From NCBI GenBank assembly GCA_034190295.1, contig JAXHSW010000003.1:1-64000 (forward strand): DNA of 64,000 bases. Direction: 5' to 3'. Under the pieces are notes generated by a model. It made no database searches, was not told the DNA's origin, and worked only from the letters and a program-made list of their open reading frames with translations. The position numbers and the translations under genes were made by a program. Below, piece by piece: positions 52,893-62,771 of this stretch. Position 1 is the stretch's first letter, and every line of letters begins with the position of its first letter. The stretch comes from Okeania sp034190295. GTDB taxonomy: Bacteria > Cyanobacteriota > Cyanobacteriia > Cyanobacteriales > Microcoleaceae.

Positions 52893-53990
52893 CTAAATAC
52901 TTGCTAGCAGATAACCTTCCCTACAAATAGGAAGATAGAGTTTACGACTCTTCGTAACTTCAGCACCCTTGTGAAAAGCACTATCAACTTCAGGACTCCA
53001 CAATATATCATCTACAGCAATAATACCTTGACAATGATCGACTGTTTTTATGTCAGATAAACAAGCATCGTAAGTGTATAAACCATCTACAAATGCAAAA
53101 CATAATTCTCTATTTTTAATCAGATCGATGGCTTTTTTATCTAAAGAAGACAATCTGACAATATCTACATTAGCTTTATATGGTTCAATATTTTTCAAGA
53201 AAGTTTCATATTCTCCTCCTTGGCAATTTTGAGTTCCTATTTCCCAAGGATCTACTGCTATTAATCTTCTGTTATATTTTTGTGCAACCTCAGCTAATAA
53301 CTTTGTTGTCTCTCCTTTAAAACAACCTATTTCTATCAAATCGCCAGTCCATGTTTCCACGCAATATTCTGCTACTCTAGCAATTCTTTGTCGCTGATGA
53401 AAACTGCCTCGATTGAAATTTTGAGGCATATCTATTTTTTCTTCTTTTGTTGTTTTCTGAAGAATATTTATCAAATCTTTGATAATAGACTCAGGTTTAT
53501 AGTCACCCTTTAATTTTCTTAGTTCTATTTTAGTCTGTTGTAGTTGAAGTTTCGTTTGTTCTGACTCTTGTTTTACTTGTTCTAACTCCTCCTGCTTTTG
53601 CTGCAACTTCCCCTGGGACTCCTCCAAAGTCCCCATCGTCTTTTCCATCTGAGACTGATACTCTTCCAAAACCCCCATAGTCTCACCTAACTGCGACTGT
53701 GACTGCTCCAGCAACTGCTCGGTCTCCTGCAACTTGGACTTAGTTTCCTCTAACTCCTGCTCAACTTTCCCATCTGACTCCGACTGCTGTTGCCCTCCCT
53801 TTTCCTTAAGTTGATGTAACTCAAGGTGGGTTTGCTCCAACTCTCCCAATACCTCATCTAACTGAGATTGCGATCGCTCTAACTCTTCTCTGACATCATG
53901 CAACTCGGATTTAGTTTTGTCCAGCTCCTGCTGAGTTTGTTGCCACTTAGTCTTAGCTTCTTCTAGTTCTTTTTCTATTGTTGCTGCCAT
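52893..53990 (-). CDS. Coiled coil plus class I methyltransferase
   Basis: The 365-residue protein has a coiled coil to about residue 165 that matches the N-terminus of the gene at 47725 nearly residue for residue (TQQELDKTKSELHDVREELE and onward). The C-terminal domain (about 195-365) has DLIEIGCFKGETTKLL, LIAVDPWEIGTQN and CFAFVDGLYTYDACLSD, the order of a class I methyltransferase of the TylF/MT_24 type. An AAGGGGA ribosome binding site precedes the ATG. The shared coiled coil suggests that the two proteins dimerise with each other or bind one common partner. Confidence 0.8.
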   Translation of the reverse strand: MAATIEKELEEAKTKWQQTQQELDKTKSELHDVREELERSQSQLDEVLGELEQTHLELHQLKEKGGQQQSESDGKVEQELEETKSKLQETEQLLEQSQSQLGETMGVLEEYQSQMEKTMGTLEESQGKLQQKQEELEQVKQESEQTKLQLQQTKIELRKLKGDYKPESIIKDLINILQKTTKEEKIDMPQNFNRGSFHQRQRIARVAEYCVETWTGDLIEIGCFKGETTKLLAEVAQKYNRRLIAVDPWEIGTQNCQGGEYETFLKNIEPYKANVDIVRLSSLDKKAIDLIKNRELCFAFVDGLYTYDACLSDIKTVDHCQGIIAVDDILWSPEVDSAFHKGAEVTKSRKLYLPICREGYLLASI

Positions 53991-54310
53991 TAATTTATAT
54001 TCCCCTTAATTTTTTCAAATATTCCCAAGGTCTCGATAAAATCAAATTCTAAAAATTAAATTATTTAACTATTCTGAGTAAGTGACTTTATCGTACCTCT
54101 ATTTGTTCCAAATATTCCTACATTTTTTTCACAAAAATTCTGATTTAATTTCTGCTGTTGAATATTTATTAGTACTTACGCATTTTTCTGGCTAAAACAC
54201 TATATATGCCATAGTGCTATAGTTTTTATCAGTGTCTTTTCGTAAGTCCTGTTTATGTATTTTTGCTCATTTTTTATTTGTCTAATTGATTAAATCTGTC
54301 CTCTACCCAT
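53991..54310. other. Spacer with a small inverted-repeat element
   Basis: 320-bp AT-rich region between two minus-strand genes. It contains the element at 54171-54250. It may hold the promoter of the 52893 gene. No coding potential. Confidence 0.5.
54171..54250. repeat. Short MITE-like element (GTAAGTCCT ends)
   Basis: AGTACTTACG (54171-54180) and CGTAAGTCCT (54241-54250) are inverted with one mismatch. The interior includes the palindromic AAAACACTATA...TATAGTTTT. Related to the element at 1886-1980 by its ends. Confidence 0.5.
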
Positions 54311-57307
54311 TTATTTTTCACTACCTACTAAAACTTTATTCTGCATTTTCATTGTCCGCTTCATCAATTTTTGCCATTCTTCGGAATTAGTGAGTTTTTC
54401 ACTATCCAACTCTAGACCTTTTTGCTGAGAGAAATTAGCAAAACTATCTAACCATTCCATTACTATTTCTGTCCGAGAATTTTCAGTATATTTCAAAGAT
54501 TTCTGAAGGCGTTCTTGCATTTCAACTAAATCACCTTTTTGATAAGCATACCAAGCTTCCCAAACTAATAGTTGATATTCTGTTTGACTCTCGGATTTAG
54601 AATTTCTCAGAATGGCTTGTTGATACTGCAATTTTTCTAATTCTGACTGAGTTTGTGTTAGTTGAGACTTTGTTTTTACTAACTCTTTTTGTGCATTTTG
54701 TTGTTGAGTTTGAGATTGTTGCAATAATATTTCTGTCTGTCTCAATTGAGTCTGATTTTGTTGCAAGACTGCCTGAGTTTCCTGTAATTGTAGTTGCAGC
54801 TCTTTTCGTTCTTCATCAGTTTGATGTAGCTGAGTTTGAGACTCTTTTAATAATGTTGTTACCTGTTTCATTCGAGAGTGAGTTTGTTGCAATAGTGTTT
54901 CTGTCTGTTGCATCTGTTGTAGTTGTGAATTAGATTCTACTAATTCTGTTTGAAGTTCTTGCATTTGTAGATTAGTGCGCTTCAATTCTTGCTTTGTTTT
55001 ATGTAATTGAGATTTAGATATTTGCCATTCCTGCCGATCTTTTTGAAGTTCTTTGAGTTGTGTTTCTGACTGTTGCAATATTGTTTCTTTTTGTTTGAGG
55101 TGAGAGTTAGATTCTGTTAATTCGGCTTGAGTTTGATTGAGCTGAGATTGAGTTTGTTGTAATTTTTGGCTAGTTTTTTGCAGTTCAGATTCTGATTTTT
55201 CTAATTCCTGTTGATGCTTTTGTAATTGAGAGTTAGATTCTGTTAATTCGGCTTGAGTTTGATTGAGCTGAGATTGAGTTTTTTGTAATTCTTTGCTAGT
55301 TTTTTGCAGTTCAGATTCAGATTTTTCTAATTTCTGTTGATGCTTTTGTAATTGAGAGTTAGATTCTGTTAATTCGGCTTGAGTTTGATTGAGCTGAGAT
55401 TGAGTTTGTTGTAATATTGCCTCGGTTGTTGTGAGTTTTGATTGATAATTTTCCCACTCTTCTTGAGTTTGGTGTAACTGATTTTTATAAACTACTAATT
55501 CTCCTCTAGTTTCACATAAATCATGTTTTGTTACTCCTAATTCTGCCTGAGTTTTTTTCAGTTGTGAGTGGGAGTTTTCTAATACTTTTTCTGCATTTGT
55601 TAACTGTTCTCGGTCTTGTTGTAATGCTGCTTCAGTTACTATTAACTGAGACTGAGAATTTTCCCACTCTTCTTGAGTTTGATGTAGTTGATTTTGATAA
55701 GTTTTTAATGTGGCTTGAGTCTCATACAAATTATATTTGAGTTTCCCTAATTCTGCTTGAATTTGTTTGTTTTGGGATTCGGATTTTTCTAACAATACTT
55801 CTGTTTTTTCTAGCTGAGATTGAGAGTTTTTCCATACTGATTCTGTTTGCTGAAGTCTATAAGTAAATTGTTCTAGTTCTTCTTGGGTTTGATGTAGTTG
55901 TGACTGATTTTGTACTAGCTCTCCTTGAGTTTCCTGTAGTTCAGATTTTGTTTGTATAAGTTCTTTTTCTATTTGCTGAGATTTTTTTAATTTACTTTCA
56001 GCGTTATTTAGTTTTGACTGGCATTGTGTTAGTTCAGTTTGAGTTTGATGTAATTGAGATTTGGCTGTAGTTAGTTCATTTTCTGTTTGGTCAAATCTGG
56101 CTTGGATATGTTCAACTTTTTTCAGTTGAGACTGAGTTTCTTCTAATACTTTTTGAGTTTGATATAATTGAGATTTTGCTGTAGTTAGTTCATTTTCTGT
56201 TTGGTTAAATCTGGTTTGAATATGTTCAACTTTTTTCAGTTGAGACTGAGTTTCTTCTAATACTTTTTCTGTGTCATGGAGTTGTTTTTGAGATTCTAAT
56301 AATGTTGTTTCGGTGGTATCGAGTTGAGAAACATATTTTTCTAACTCATCTCGTGTTTGTGTTAATTGAGACTTGGTTTGTGTTAGCTCTAATTGACTTT
56401 GTTGGTATCTATCTTTATATTTTTCTAATTCTGCTAATAAGTTTTTATTCTGACTTTCTACACTACAAAAATTCATCCAGTCTTGAAAAGCCCAAATTCT
56501 ATAGGGTGATGATTTAATTTTTTCTTGCCAGGAAAAGTCTGGTGTTTCATCAGTAGGTTTCCAAGCTCTTGCTTCTAATTCCTGGTACATTTCTATCGCT
56601 TCAGGAAAGTAATAATCTATGAGGGTGGATCTATGGTCTTCTCCTGATAATTGATTATTAAATAATGATGGTTCGTAAATATTGGCAGCGGGATAATTAA
56701 AGTTTGTCTTGAATTTTTGATTTATTGCTTCAATAAATACTTGTTGGTTATTTATGATTGTTTGAATATTTGTCAGTAGACAATGATTAGCAGCATGATT
56801 ATAAAAATCAATAATTTTTTGATTATAGTGTAACCATAATTTTACTGCTAATTCTGGTTGACTTTGAAATATTTTATCTTGCCGACTATACAGAGAATTA
56901 ACGACTTCCCAAGGGGAACGATAAATTAATAAAAATTTGGCATTTGGCAGTAGATTAGCCCAAAAATCTAGAAACAAAGTTGTACGAGGTTCTTTCCATC
57001 CCCAATTTCCACTTATAGAATTTTTGGCGATAATTTCTTTTGCTCTTTCTACAAAATTTTCTTCTATATCTATTCTTTCTTGGAGGGTCCAACCATCTGC
57101 ATCTATTCCTTGAGATTCTAATACTTGTTGATTAAATTCATAGAAGTCTAAATTTTCAAAATATCCTTGAGGATTATCTTCTGTTCCTTCCATTAATTTC
57201 CGACCAATATGTAAACCCGAACTTTGGAGGATAGAAGCTGTTAAGGAGCTTCCAGAACGGTGCATACTGGTAATAATTAGAGTTGATTTTTCTGTTTTTT
57301 GTATCAT
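54311..57307 (-). CDS. Sulfotransferase-like P-loop domain with a very long coiled coil
   Basis: The 998-residue protein starts with a sulfotransferase-like domain (about 1-270): STLIITSMHRSGSSLTASIL is the 5'-phosphosulfate loop and FLLIYRSPWEVVNSLYSR near residue 130 the 3'-phosphate motif. From about 285 to 905 it is continuous Gln/Leu/Glu/Thr-rich coiled coil built from direct repeats (126-bp units at about 55105-55480; 114-bp units at about 56060-56290). A short helical tail follows (AWYAYQKGDLVEMQERLQKS). A coiled coil of this length, about 600 residues, could span some 80-90 nm. The protein may anchor or organise enzymes of the island as well as sulfate. Whether the P-loop domain uses PAPS is inference. 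Confidence 0.82.
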   Translation of the reverse strand: MIQKTEKSTLIITSMHRSGSSLTASILQSSGLHIGRKLMEGTEDNPQGYFENLDFYEFNQQVLESQGIDADGWTLQERIDIEENFVERAKEIIAKNSISGNWGWKEPRTTLFLDFWANLLPNAKFLLIYRSPWEVVNSLYSRQDKIFQSQPELAVKLWLHYNQKIIDFYNHAANHCLLTNIQTIINNQQVFIEAINQKFKTNFNYPAANIYEPSLFNNQLSGEDHRSTLIDYYFPEAIEMYQELEARAWKPTDETPDFSWQEKIKSSPYRIWAFQDWMNFCSVESQNKNLLAELEKYKDRYQQSQLELTQTKSQLTQTRDELEKYVSQLDTTETTLLESQKQLHDTEKVLEETQSQLKKVEHIQTRFNQTENELTTAKSQLYQTQKVLEETQSQLKKVEHIQARFDQTENELTTAKSQLHQTQTELTQCQSKLNNAESKLKKSQQIEKELIQTKSELQETQGELVQNQSQLHQTQEELEQFTYRLQQTESVWKNSQSQLEKTEVLLEKSESQNKQIQAELGKLKYNLYETQATLKTYQNQLHQTQEEWENSQSQLIVTEAALQQDREQLTNAEKVLENSHSQLKKTQAELGVTKHDLCETRGELVVYKNQLHQTQEEWENYQSKLTTTEAILQQTQSQLNQTQAELTESNSQLQKHQQKLEKSESELQKTSKELQKTQSQLNQTQAELTESNSQLQKHQQELEKSESELQKTSQKLQQTQSQLNQTQAELTESNSHLKQKETILQQSETQLKELQKDRQEWQISKSQLHKTKQELKRTNLQMQELQTELVESNSQLQQMQQTETLLQQTHSRMKQVTTLLKESQTQLHQTDEERKELQLQLQETQAVLQQNQTQLRQTEILLQQSQTQQQNAQKELVKTKSQLTQTQSELEKLQYQQAILRNSKSESQTEYQLLVWEAWYAYQKGDLVEMQERLQKSLKYTENSRTEIVMEWLDSFANFSQQKGLELDSEKLTNSEEWQKLMKRTMKMQNKVLVGSEK

Positions 57308-58622
57308 ATTGATTTTGATTATTTATTAGTTATTAATATTACTAGATTATTTTTTTGACCGTCAATTTTTGGAATGGTTCGGGAATTAATATTTTATACA
57401 AAACTTGCTAATTTAAACAGGTCTAATATTGATTAGGATAAGTTAGCAGGCTATATAATTTTTACTTCTGATACCATTATTCATATAGATTTATCAATCA
57501 CTTATATCAAGTCTCATTAATTAGCCTAGGGTCATTTCAGTTATTAGTTATCAGTACCGACCACTAAAGTATCAGGCTTGAAATACTGAACTGAATATTT
57601 TTTCATCCCCTTAAAAGGGGAGGCTTTAGACCTCATTTTTTGGTAAAAATGTTCTTTTCTCTAGGCGAGAATTTTTTTTCCGTTTGTCATGGAGAGCAAA
57701 CAAAAATCCCCTTGTTCCCTACTCCCTAAATTTTTTATTGGGGTTATTTGAAAGAGACATGATATTATATTAATTTTTTGGTTGTTACCATTTATCCATT
57801 TCTATCTTAATTTTCAGTTAGGACAGACTCAAATAAATTTAGTTTTATTTTAATCTAACTAATTTTATCATCTTCTCGATCCACTCAAAAAATTTGATTA
57901 GGTTCCAACTTATGACTGAAACTAAGACGCATTTAGATTTTATATTCTCTGTTCTCTGTTAAGCGTTAAGGGTTTCCTTTGACAAATAAGTTACAGCAGT
58001 TTGCCACTTTCTGGAGGTACAAAATTTTGGGAAGTAGGCAACAGAACCAGAAGGCAAAACAAAAGACAAAATAGAGATTAATCTAAAACTATACCTCACC
58101 ATCCACCAAAAGTGCTGTATATAGTTTAAATGCTTAAGGGCTTACCATCAAATTATTTATTGAAAAAATTAATCCTATAATAAAAATTTTAATTGACTCT
58201 GGTAAATTTAGTAATATTGGCTCAAGTAAGTGATATAGGAAAATATTTCCTATATGATGTTAACTACATCAGGGTAATTTATTCTATCTAAATTGACAGA
58301 CAGAATTAACGTAAGCATTTCGGTCCGAATGCGGAGCTAACAGCTATTAGTTGTCAGCTCTCAGCTCTTATGAGAGGTTTTAAATGAATATAGACTTTAA
58401 AGCTAACTTTAGTAGATAAGTATAAATTATACTTCAATTAGTATAAGCTTTGTTCTAAAACTAAAAGCAATAGCTGAATGCGAGCGCATCCCGCAGGGAA
58501 GTGCTGATAACTGACGGCTGAATGCTGATGAATTAACCTACTAAAATACTGTAGAATATCAACAGCTAATGAGCAATATTGCCCAATCCATAATTATCAA
58601 ATAAAGGATTTTTTAAATAATA
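57308..58622. other. Long divergent spacer between glycan block and TPR gene
   Basis: No gene in 1.3 kb. It includes a reverse copy of the dispersed AAAGCCTCCCC hairpin repeat (57596-57655), a TCGGTCCGAATGCGGAG repeat (about 58319), and the ATGCGAGCGCATCCCGCAGG motif near 58477. AT-rich stretches at both ends should carry the promoters of the genes at 57307 (minus) and 58623 (plus). Confidence 0.55.
57596..57655 (-). repeat. Dispersed hairpin repeat, reverse copy
   Basis: CATCCCCTTAAAAGGGGAGG followed by CTTTAGACC and TTTTTTGGTAA is the reverse complement of the beginning of the repeat at 4196-4335. Confidence 0.6.
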
Positions 58623-60089
58623 ATGTCAACCTCAACAATAGCAACAGAAACAGAAAGCAGCGTCAACTATCTTCGTACTGCAAATAAACTACTAAGAGAA
58701 GGTAATTTAGCAGAAGCTGTTGATGCTTACCAACAAGTAATTCAACTTAATCCTAAATCGGCAGTAGCTTATCAAAACTTGGGAGAAACTCTTGGTTTAC
58801 AGGGAAATTTAGAAGCTGCAGCAAATATATATCACCAAGCAATTCAACTCCTACCAAACTATTCTTGGTCTTACTATAATTTAGGAGAAATTCTAATTAA
58901 ATTAGATAGATTTGATGAGGCAGTTATTTATCTAAATCAAGCAATTGAAATTAATCCAGAATTTCCTAAATTTTATAGTAGCTTGGGATTTGCTTTGGCA
59001 AAACAAGGATTATTTGATGAGGCAATAGTTGCCGATCGTCATGCTATTGAAATTGACCCAAACTTTGCTTCAGCTTATCAATATTTAGGGGAAGCTTTAG
59101 CAAATAAAAAAGAGTGGAATGAATCTATAGATGCTCTTAGTCAAGCGATTGAAATTAATCCCTATTTGCCAGAATATCATTTGAGTTTAGGTAAGGTTCT
59201 AGAAAACTCTGGTCAACTCGAACAAGCAATTATTTCTTATCGTCATGCTCTTGACTTAAACCCAGATTTAGCACAAGCTTACTATTATATTGGGCTAGCT
59301 TTAACTAAGTTACAAAAATGGGAAGAAGCCATTGAGGCTTGTATGCAAGCTATTTCCCTAAATCTCAAAAATGCTGAAGTTTATCATCATTTAGGAGCAG
59401 CTTTAGCACAACTCAAAAAATGGGAAGAAGCTATTGCTGCATATCAAAATGCAATTGAATTTAATCCTAATGCAGCAATAATTCATCATCAGTTAGCTTA
59501 TGCTTTTGCTCAACTCAAAAAATGGGAAGAAGCTATAACTGAATATCGTGAAGTTCTCAGAATTAATCCCAATTCAGCAGTTGTATATGACCAATTGGGA
59601 GAAGCATTAACAGAAATGCAAAAGTGGGAAGAAGCAATAAATTGTTATCAAAAAGCTGTGGAAATTAAACCAGATAATCAAAAGTTTAACCAGCATCTAC
59701 AAGAGGCATTGGCTAGAAGACAAGAACAGAATAAAACTGTCATAGATTCTCATTTGAAATTAGCAGAAATGATGGAACAACAAGGGTTTATTGAGGAGGC
59801 TATTTCTGCTTATCGTCGAGTGGTAAATCTTAATCCCACTGCTGCCGATATTCACCATAAATTAGGATATGCTTTGGCAAGTTTAGAAAAGTGGAATGAA
59901 GCGATCGCTTCTTATAATAAGGCAATTGAACTTCATCCAAATTCGGGTATTGTACATTATCATTTGGGCGAAGCTTTGGTTAATTTAGGCTTAGATGAAC
60001 AAGCAATATCTTCTTTAGAAAAAGCTATTGAACTTGCACCAGATTTATCTAGTGCTCATCAAGCTTTAGAAAATTTACAGGCAAAATAA
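58623..60089 (+). CDS. TPR repeat protein
   Basis: The 488-residue protein consists almost entirely of about 13 TPR repeats of 34 residues (for example EEAIAAYQNAIEFNPNAAII), with a short helical interruption near residue 370. No enzyme domain follows. It resembles the TPR array of the giant gene at 29975, including the KKWEEAI motif. TPR arrays act as scaffolds; here it may hold together enzymes of the glycan island. A purine stretch (AAAGGA) about 15 bases before the ATG is the only ribosome-binding-like element. Confidence 0.9.
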   Translation: MSTSTIATETESSVNYLRTANKLLREGNLAEAVDAYQQVIQLNPKSAVAYQNLGETLGLQGNLEAAANIYHQAIQLLPNYSWSYYNLGEILIKLDRFDEAVIYLNQAIEINPEFPKFYSSLGFALAKQGLFDEAIVADRHAIEIDPNFASAYQYLGEALANKKEWNESIDALSQAIEINPYLPEYHLSLGKVLENSGQLEQAIISYRHALDLNPDLAQAYYYIGLALTKLQKWEEAIEACMQAISLNLKNAEVYHHLGAALAQLKKWEEAIAAYQNAIEFNPNAAIIHHQLAYAFAQLKKWEEAITEYREVLRINPNSAVVYDQLGEALTEMQKWEEAINCYQKAVEIKPDNQKFNQHLQEALARRQEQNKTVIDSHLKLAEMMEQQGFIEEAISAYRRVVNLNPTAADIHHKLGYALASLEKWNEAIASYNKAIELHPNSGIVHYHLGEALVNLGLDEQAISSLEKAIELAPDLSSAHQALENLQAK

Positions 60090-60090
60090 A

Positions 60091-60165
60091 GAATAGGGAA
60101 TAGGGAATAGGGAATAGGGGAATAGGGGAGTAGGGGAGTGAGGGAGTAGGGGAGTGAGGGAGTAG
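60091..60165 (+). repeat. Heptamer array GGGAATA and GGGGAGT variants
   Basis: The array begins two bases after the TPR gene stop codon and changes from GGGAATA to GGGGAATA and GGGGAGT-type units. Member of the STRR class. Confidence 0.85.
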
Positions 60166-60239
60166 TAAACATCAGAATAATTAACATTAATTTTGGTAAA
60201 ATTAGCAAAAAAATTCCATGGGCATAAGTTAATTACTTA

Positions 60240-60387
60240 ATAACTGAAGTGTTGCTGAATAATTAAGGTAAAAATCCTCTCCTTTAAAGGAAAAACAAGA
60301 AAAAATTTTCACGCTCTGCGTCAATCCTATCCTTGAAAAGAAGAGGTAATTATTAATTATTAATTATTAATTATTAATTGTTGAACA
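60240..60387 (+). repeat. Dispersed hairpin repeat, diverged copy
   Basis: TTAAGGTAAAAATCCTCTCC, AAAGGAAAAACAAGAAAAA, GTCAATCCTATCC, AAGAGGTAATTATTAATTAT and the ending TTGTTGAACATC follow the order of the repeat at 4196-4335 with a diverged first arm. Confidence 0.55.
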
Positions 60388-60414
60388 TCTCACCACTCCC
60401 TACTTACTTATATG

Positions 60415-61700
60415 TATTCAGTGGCGAAATGCTGTTTTGGCGTTGAATAAAAAGTCATGCGTAGGGGCGAGTGACATCCAATGATTACATAGTATCACGA
60501 TTTTTTTGAGGATGCAAGGGGAAATACCTTGCCGTTTTTTGGGGCTTCACAGGATGATAAATTTTCTGGATTTGTGAATATAGCGCCATTCGGAGCAAGT
60601 GCGGTAGCTACATCACTTCTGCATGAGTATATATGGATGTGTTGATGGGGTGAAAATTTTTCCTGTCGCCATTCTCGCCACTTCTTTATTGAAGTGCTTC
60701 CCTGGATGATAATTTTCTCTGCTTTAATGTCTGAGTATCCCTTCCATAAGTATTCAGTGGCGAAATGTTGTTTTGGGGTTGAATAAAAAGTCATGCGTAT
60801 GGGCGAGTGACACCCAATGATTACATACTATCGCGATTTTTTTGAGGATGCAAGGGGAAATTCCTTGCCGTTTTTTTGGAGCTTCACAGGATGACAACTT
60901 TTCTGGATTTGTGAATATAGCGCCATTCGGAGCAAGTGCGGTAGCTACATCACTTCTGCATGAGTATATATGGATGTGTTGATGGGGTGAAAATTTTTCC
61001 TGTCGCCATTCTCGCCACTTCTTTATTGAAGTGCTTCCCTGGATGATAATTTTCTCTGCTTTAATGTCTGAGTATCCCTTCCATAAGTATTCAGTGGCGA
61101 AATGCTGTTTTGGCGTTGAATAAAAAGTCATGCGTATGGGCGAGTAACACCCAATGATTACATACTATCGCGATTTTTTTGAGGATGCAAGGGGAAATTC
61201 CTTGCCGTTTTTTGGAGCTTCACAGGATGATAACTTTTCTGGATTTGTGAATATAGCGCCATTCGGAGCAAGTACGGTAGCTACATCGCTTCTACATGAG
61301 TAAATATATGTATGGCGTTGCATAAAGTGCGGCATGAATTTTAGGCTCTCGAACACAGGAAGTATAAAAAACACGCCCATGGGATTTACCTTCTGCCAAA
61401 AGTTTCATCCCGCCCCTCAGCAACGCCTATATTGATGTGTTGACCTATATCGATCTGTTAATGGTAGAAAATTTTTGCGATCGTTACTTCTGTTCCTAGA
61501 GTTTCACAGAATGATAATTTTTCTGGTGTTTTGATGGTGTGAGTATCTCTTGTATATATATTCAGTGAGGATATGCTGTTTTGGGGTTGAATAAAAAGTC
61601 ATGTGTAGGGGCGAGCAACACCCAATGATTACATACTATCACGATTTTTTTGAGGATGCAAGGAGAAAAGCCTTGCTGTTTTTTTTGAGCTTCACAGAAT
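60415..61700. repeat. Tandem array of a ~336-bp unit, about 3.5 copies
   Basis: Units start with TATTCAGTGGCGAAATGCTG at 60415, 60751 and 61088, and a diverged unit starts at 61559. The first two are over 90 percent alike by eye along the full unit. The third is interrupted at 61314-61427 by a short element and its second half is diverged. Minus-strand frames of 71 to 125 residues (starting MTFYSTPKQHFATEYLWKGY) repeat with the unit and run into the neighbouring copy; they may be a product of the repeat rather than genes. The unit includes GAATATAGCGCCATTCGG and is not a CRISPR or rRNA. Function unknown. Confidence 0.8.
61314..61427. mobile_element. MITE-like insertion inside the third 336-bp unit
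   Basis: GGCGTTGC (61314-61321) and GCAACGCC (61420-61427) are inverted ends, flanked on both sides by TAT, a possible target duplication. Copies 1 and 2 of the surrounding 336-bp unit lack this 114-bp piece, so it is a visible insertion with an empty-site comparison. Confidence 0.7.
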
Positions 61701-62142
61701 GCAGATTAATCATCCGTATATCCGTGGCCAAATCCTGGTCTAGCAGTTGCTCAAATGTAATGGTAAGTAGCTGAATGTATAGCGCTACGCATTAAGGTGT
61801 TTGACATTTCTAAACTCTGTTAGCGGATCTTTTCCCCAGGAAAAACGCTTTAACAGTTTACTATTCCCTATTCCCTATTCCCTATTCAAGTAGCGCTTAA
61901 AAATTGAAAAACTTATGTTTTGCGTTGATACTTAATCTAAAAATCATTACCACTGAGCAACGCCAACATTTATCAATTTGGTATTACAAGTTGACCTGCG
62001 GAATGTGAGCTACAACATAGCACTACAAGAATTGGTTAAGAAATTTTTCAATCCTGTTCGGGGAGCGTTTCTGCACGAAAAATTCTTTGACAGTTCGCTG
62101 TTCCCCTGTTCCCCTATTCCCTAGTGCGTAGCGCTATATTAC
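61701..62142. other. Spacer after the tandem array
   Basis: Contains TATAGCGCTACGCATTAAGG (about 61779), a TATTCCC heptamer run (61860-61888), a lone GAGCAACGCC end (about 61955) resembling the MITE at 61314, and the inverted CGTAGCGCTATA (about 62127). No gene was seen. Confidence 0.5.
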
Positions 62143-62553
62143 TTAAAAATAACTTTCTGCAATAGCACCTAATAAGGGAGATATTACTAATTGAAATGGA
62201 TAATTCCAAGAACCAATAATTAAAACTACCCCTAAAGGTTCTGGATAAATTTTTGCTCCGACAGGAAACTGTTCAATGGGGGTAGAAACTTTTCGAGGTT
62301 TTGTCCAAAATTTTAGTTTTTTAATTGGATTATTTATCTCTGTGACAAAAGCAAGTTCAAAATAGGCTTCAAAAGTTGGTCGATTCAAATCTGCTTTAAT
62401 AGCAGCAATTATTTGTTCTTGATAATCTGAAACAACCTGCTTTAAAAGTTTAAGTTGTTCTATTCTAAATTCAACATTTCTAGTTTTTCCTGTGGCAAAA
62501 AATTGACGTTGTTTATTTAATATATTAATGATTGATGATTGGTCTAAAACCAT
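62143..62553 (-). pseudogene. Truncated aldehyde dehydrogenase
   Basis: 136 residues with the N-terminal part of a class 3-type aldehyde dehydrogenase: SIINILNKQRQFFATGKTRN, then AIKADLNRPTFEAYFELAFV and PEPLGVVLIIGSWNYPFQL, ending PLLGAIA followed by four unrelated residues and a stop. Normal enzymes are about 450-490 residues, with the NAD-binding and catalytic Cys regions downstream; these are missing. The cut point is directly followed by the TAGCGCTACGCAC repeat and heptamers, so a repeat-associated deletion or insertion probably removed the rest. The product should be inactive. Confidence 0.85.
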
Positions 62554-62585
62554 AGTTTGTCTCCTATGTTTTAGGGAACAGGGAA

Positions 62586-62642
62586 GGGAATAGGGAATAG
62601 GGAATAGGGAATAGGGAATAGGGAATAGGGAATAGGGAATAG
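62586..62642 (+). repeat. Heptamer array GGGAATA, eight copies
   Basis: Eight tandem GGGAATA units, followed by short spacer and a CCTTCTT heptamer run at about 62736-62763 just before the relA/spoT stop. Confidence 0.92.
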
Positions 62643-62771
62643 GTTTACCTCATTAGTCTGAGAAACGCTATATCAAATTGGTATTAGGTGGTAGGTGTTA
62701 TACCAATTTTATGTGAGGTGGCATAGAATTATTTTTTCCTTCTTCCTTCTTCCTTCTTCCTTCAAAAAAAA

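Noticed and set aside
60495..61380. Three minus-strand frames of 71-125 residues
   Set aside because: They repeat with the 336-bp unit, run into the next copy and end at different places, so I treat them as part of the tandem repeat and not as separate genes. They are mentioned in the repeat entry.
60415..61700. CRISPR-like array
   Set aside because: The repeats are about 336 bp with no short repeat-spacer alternation, and no cas gene is present.
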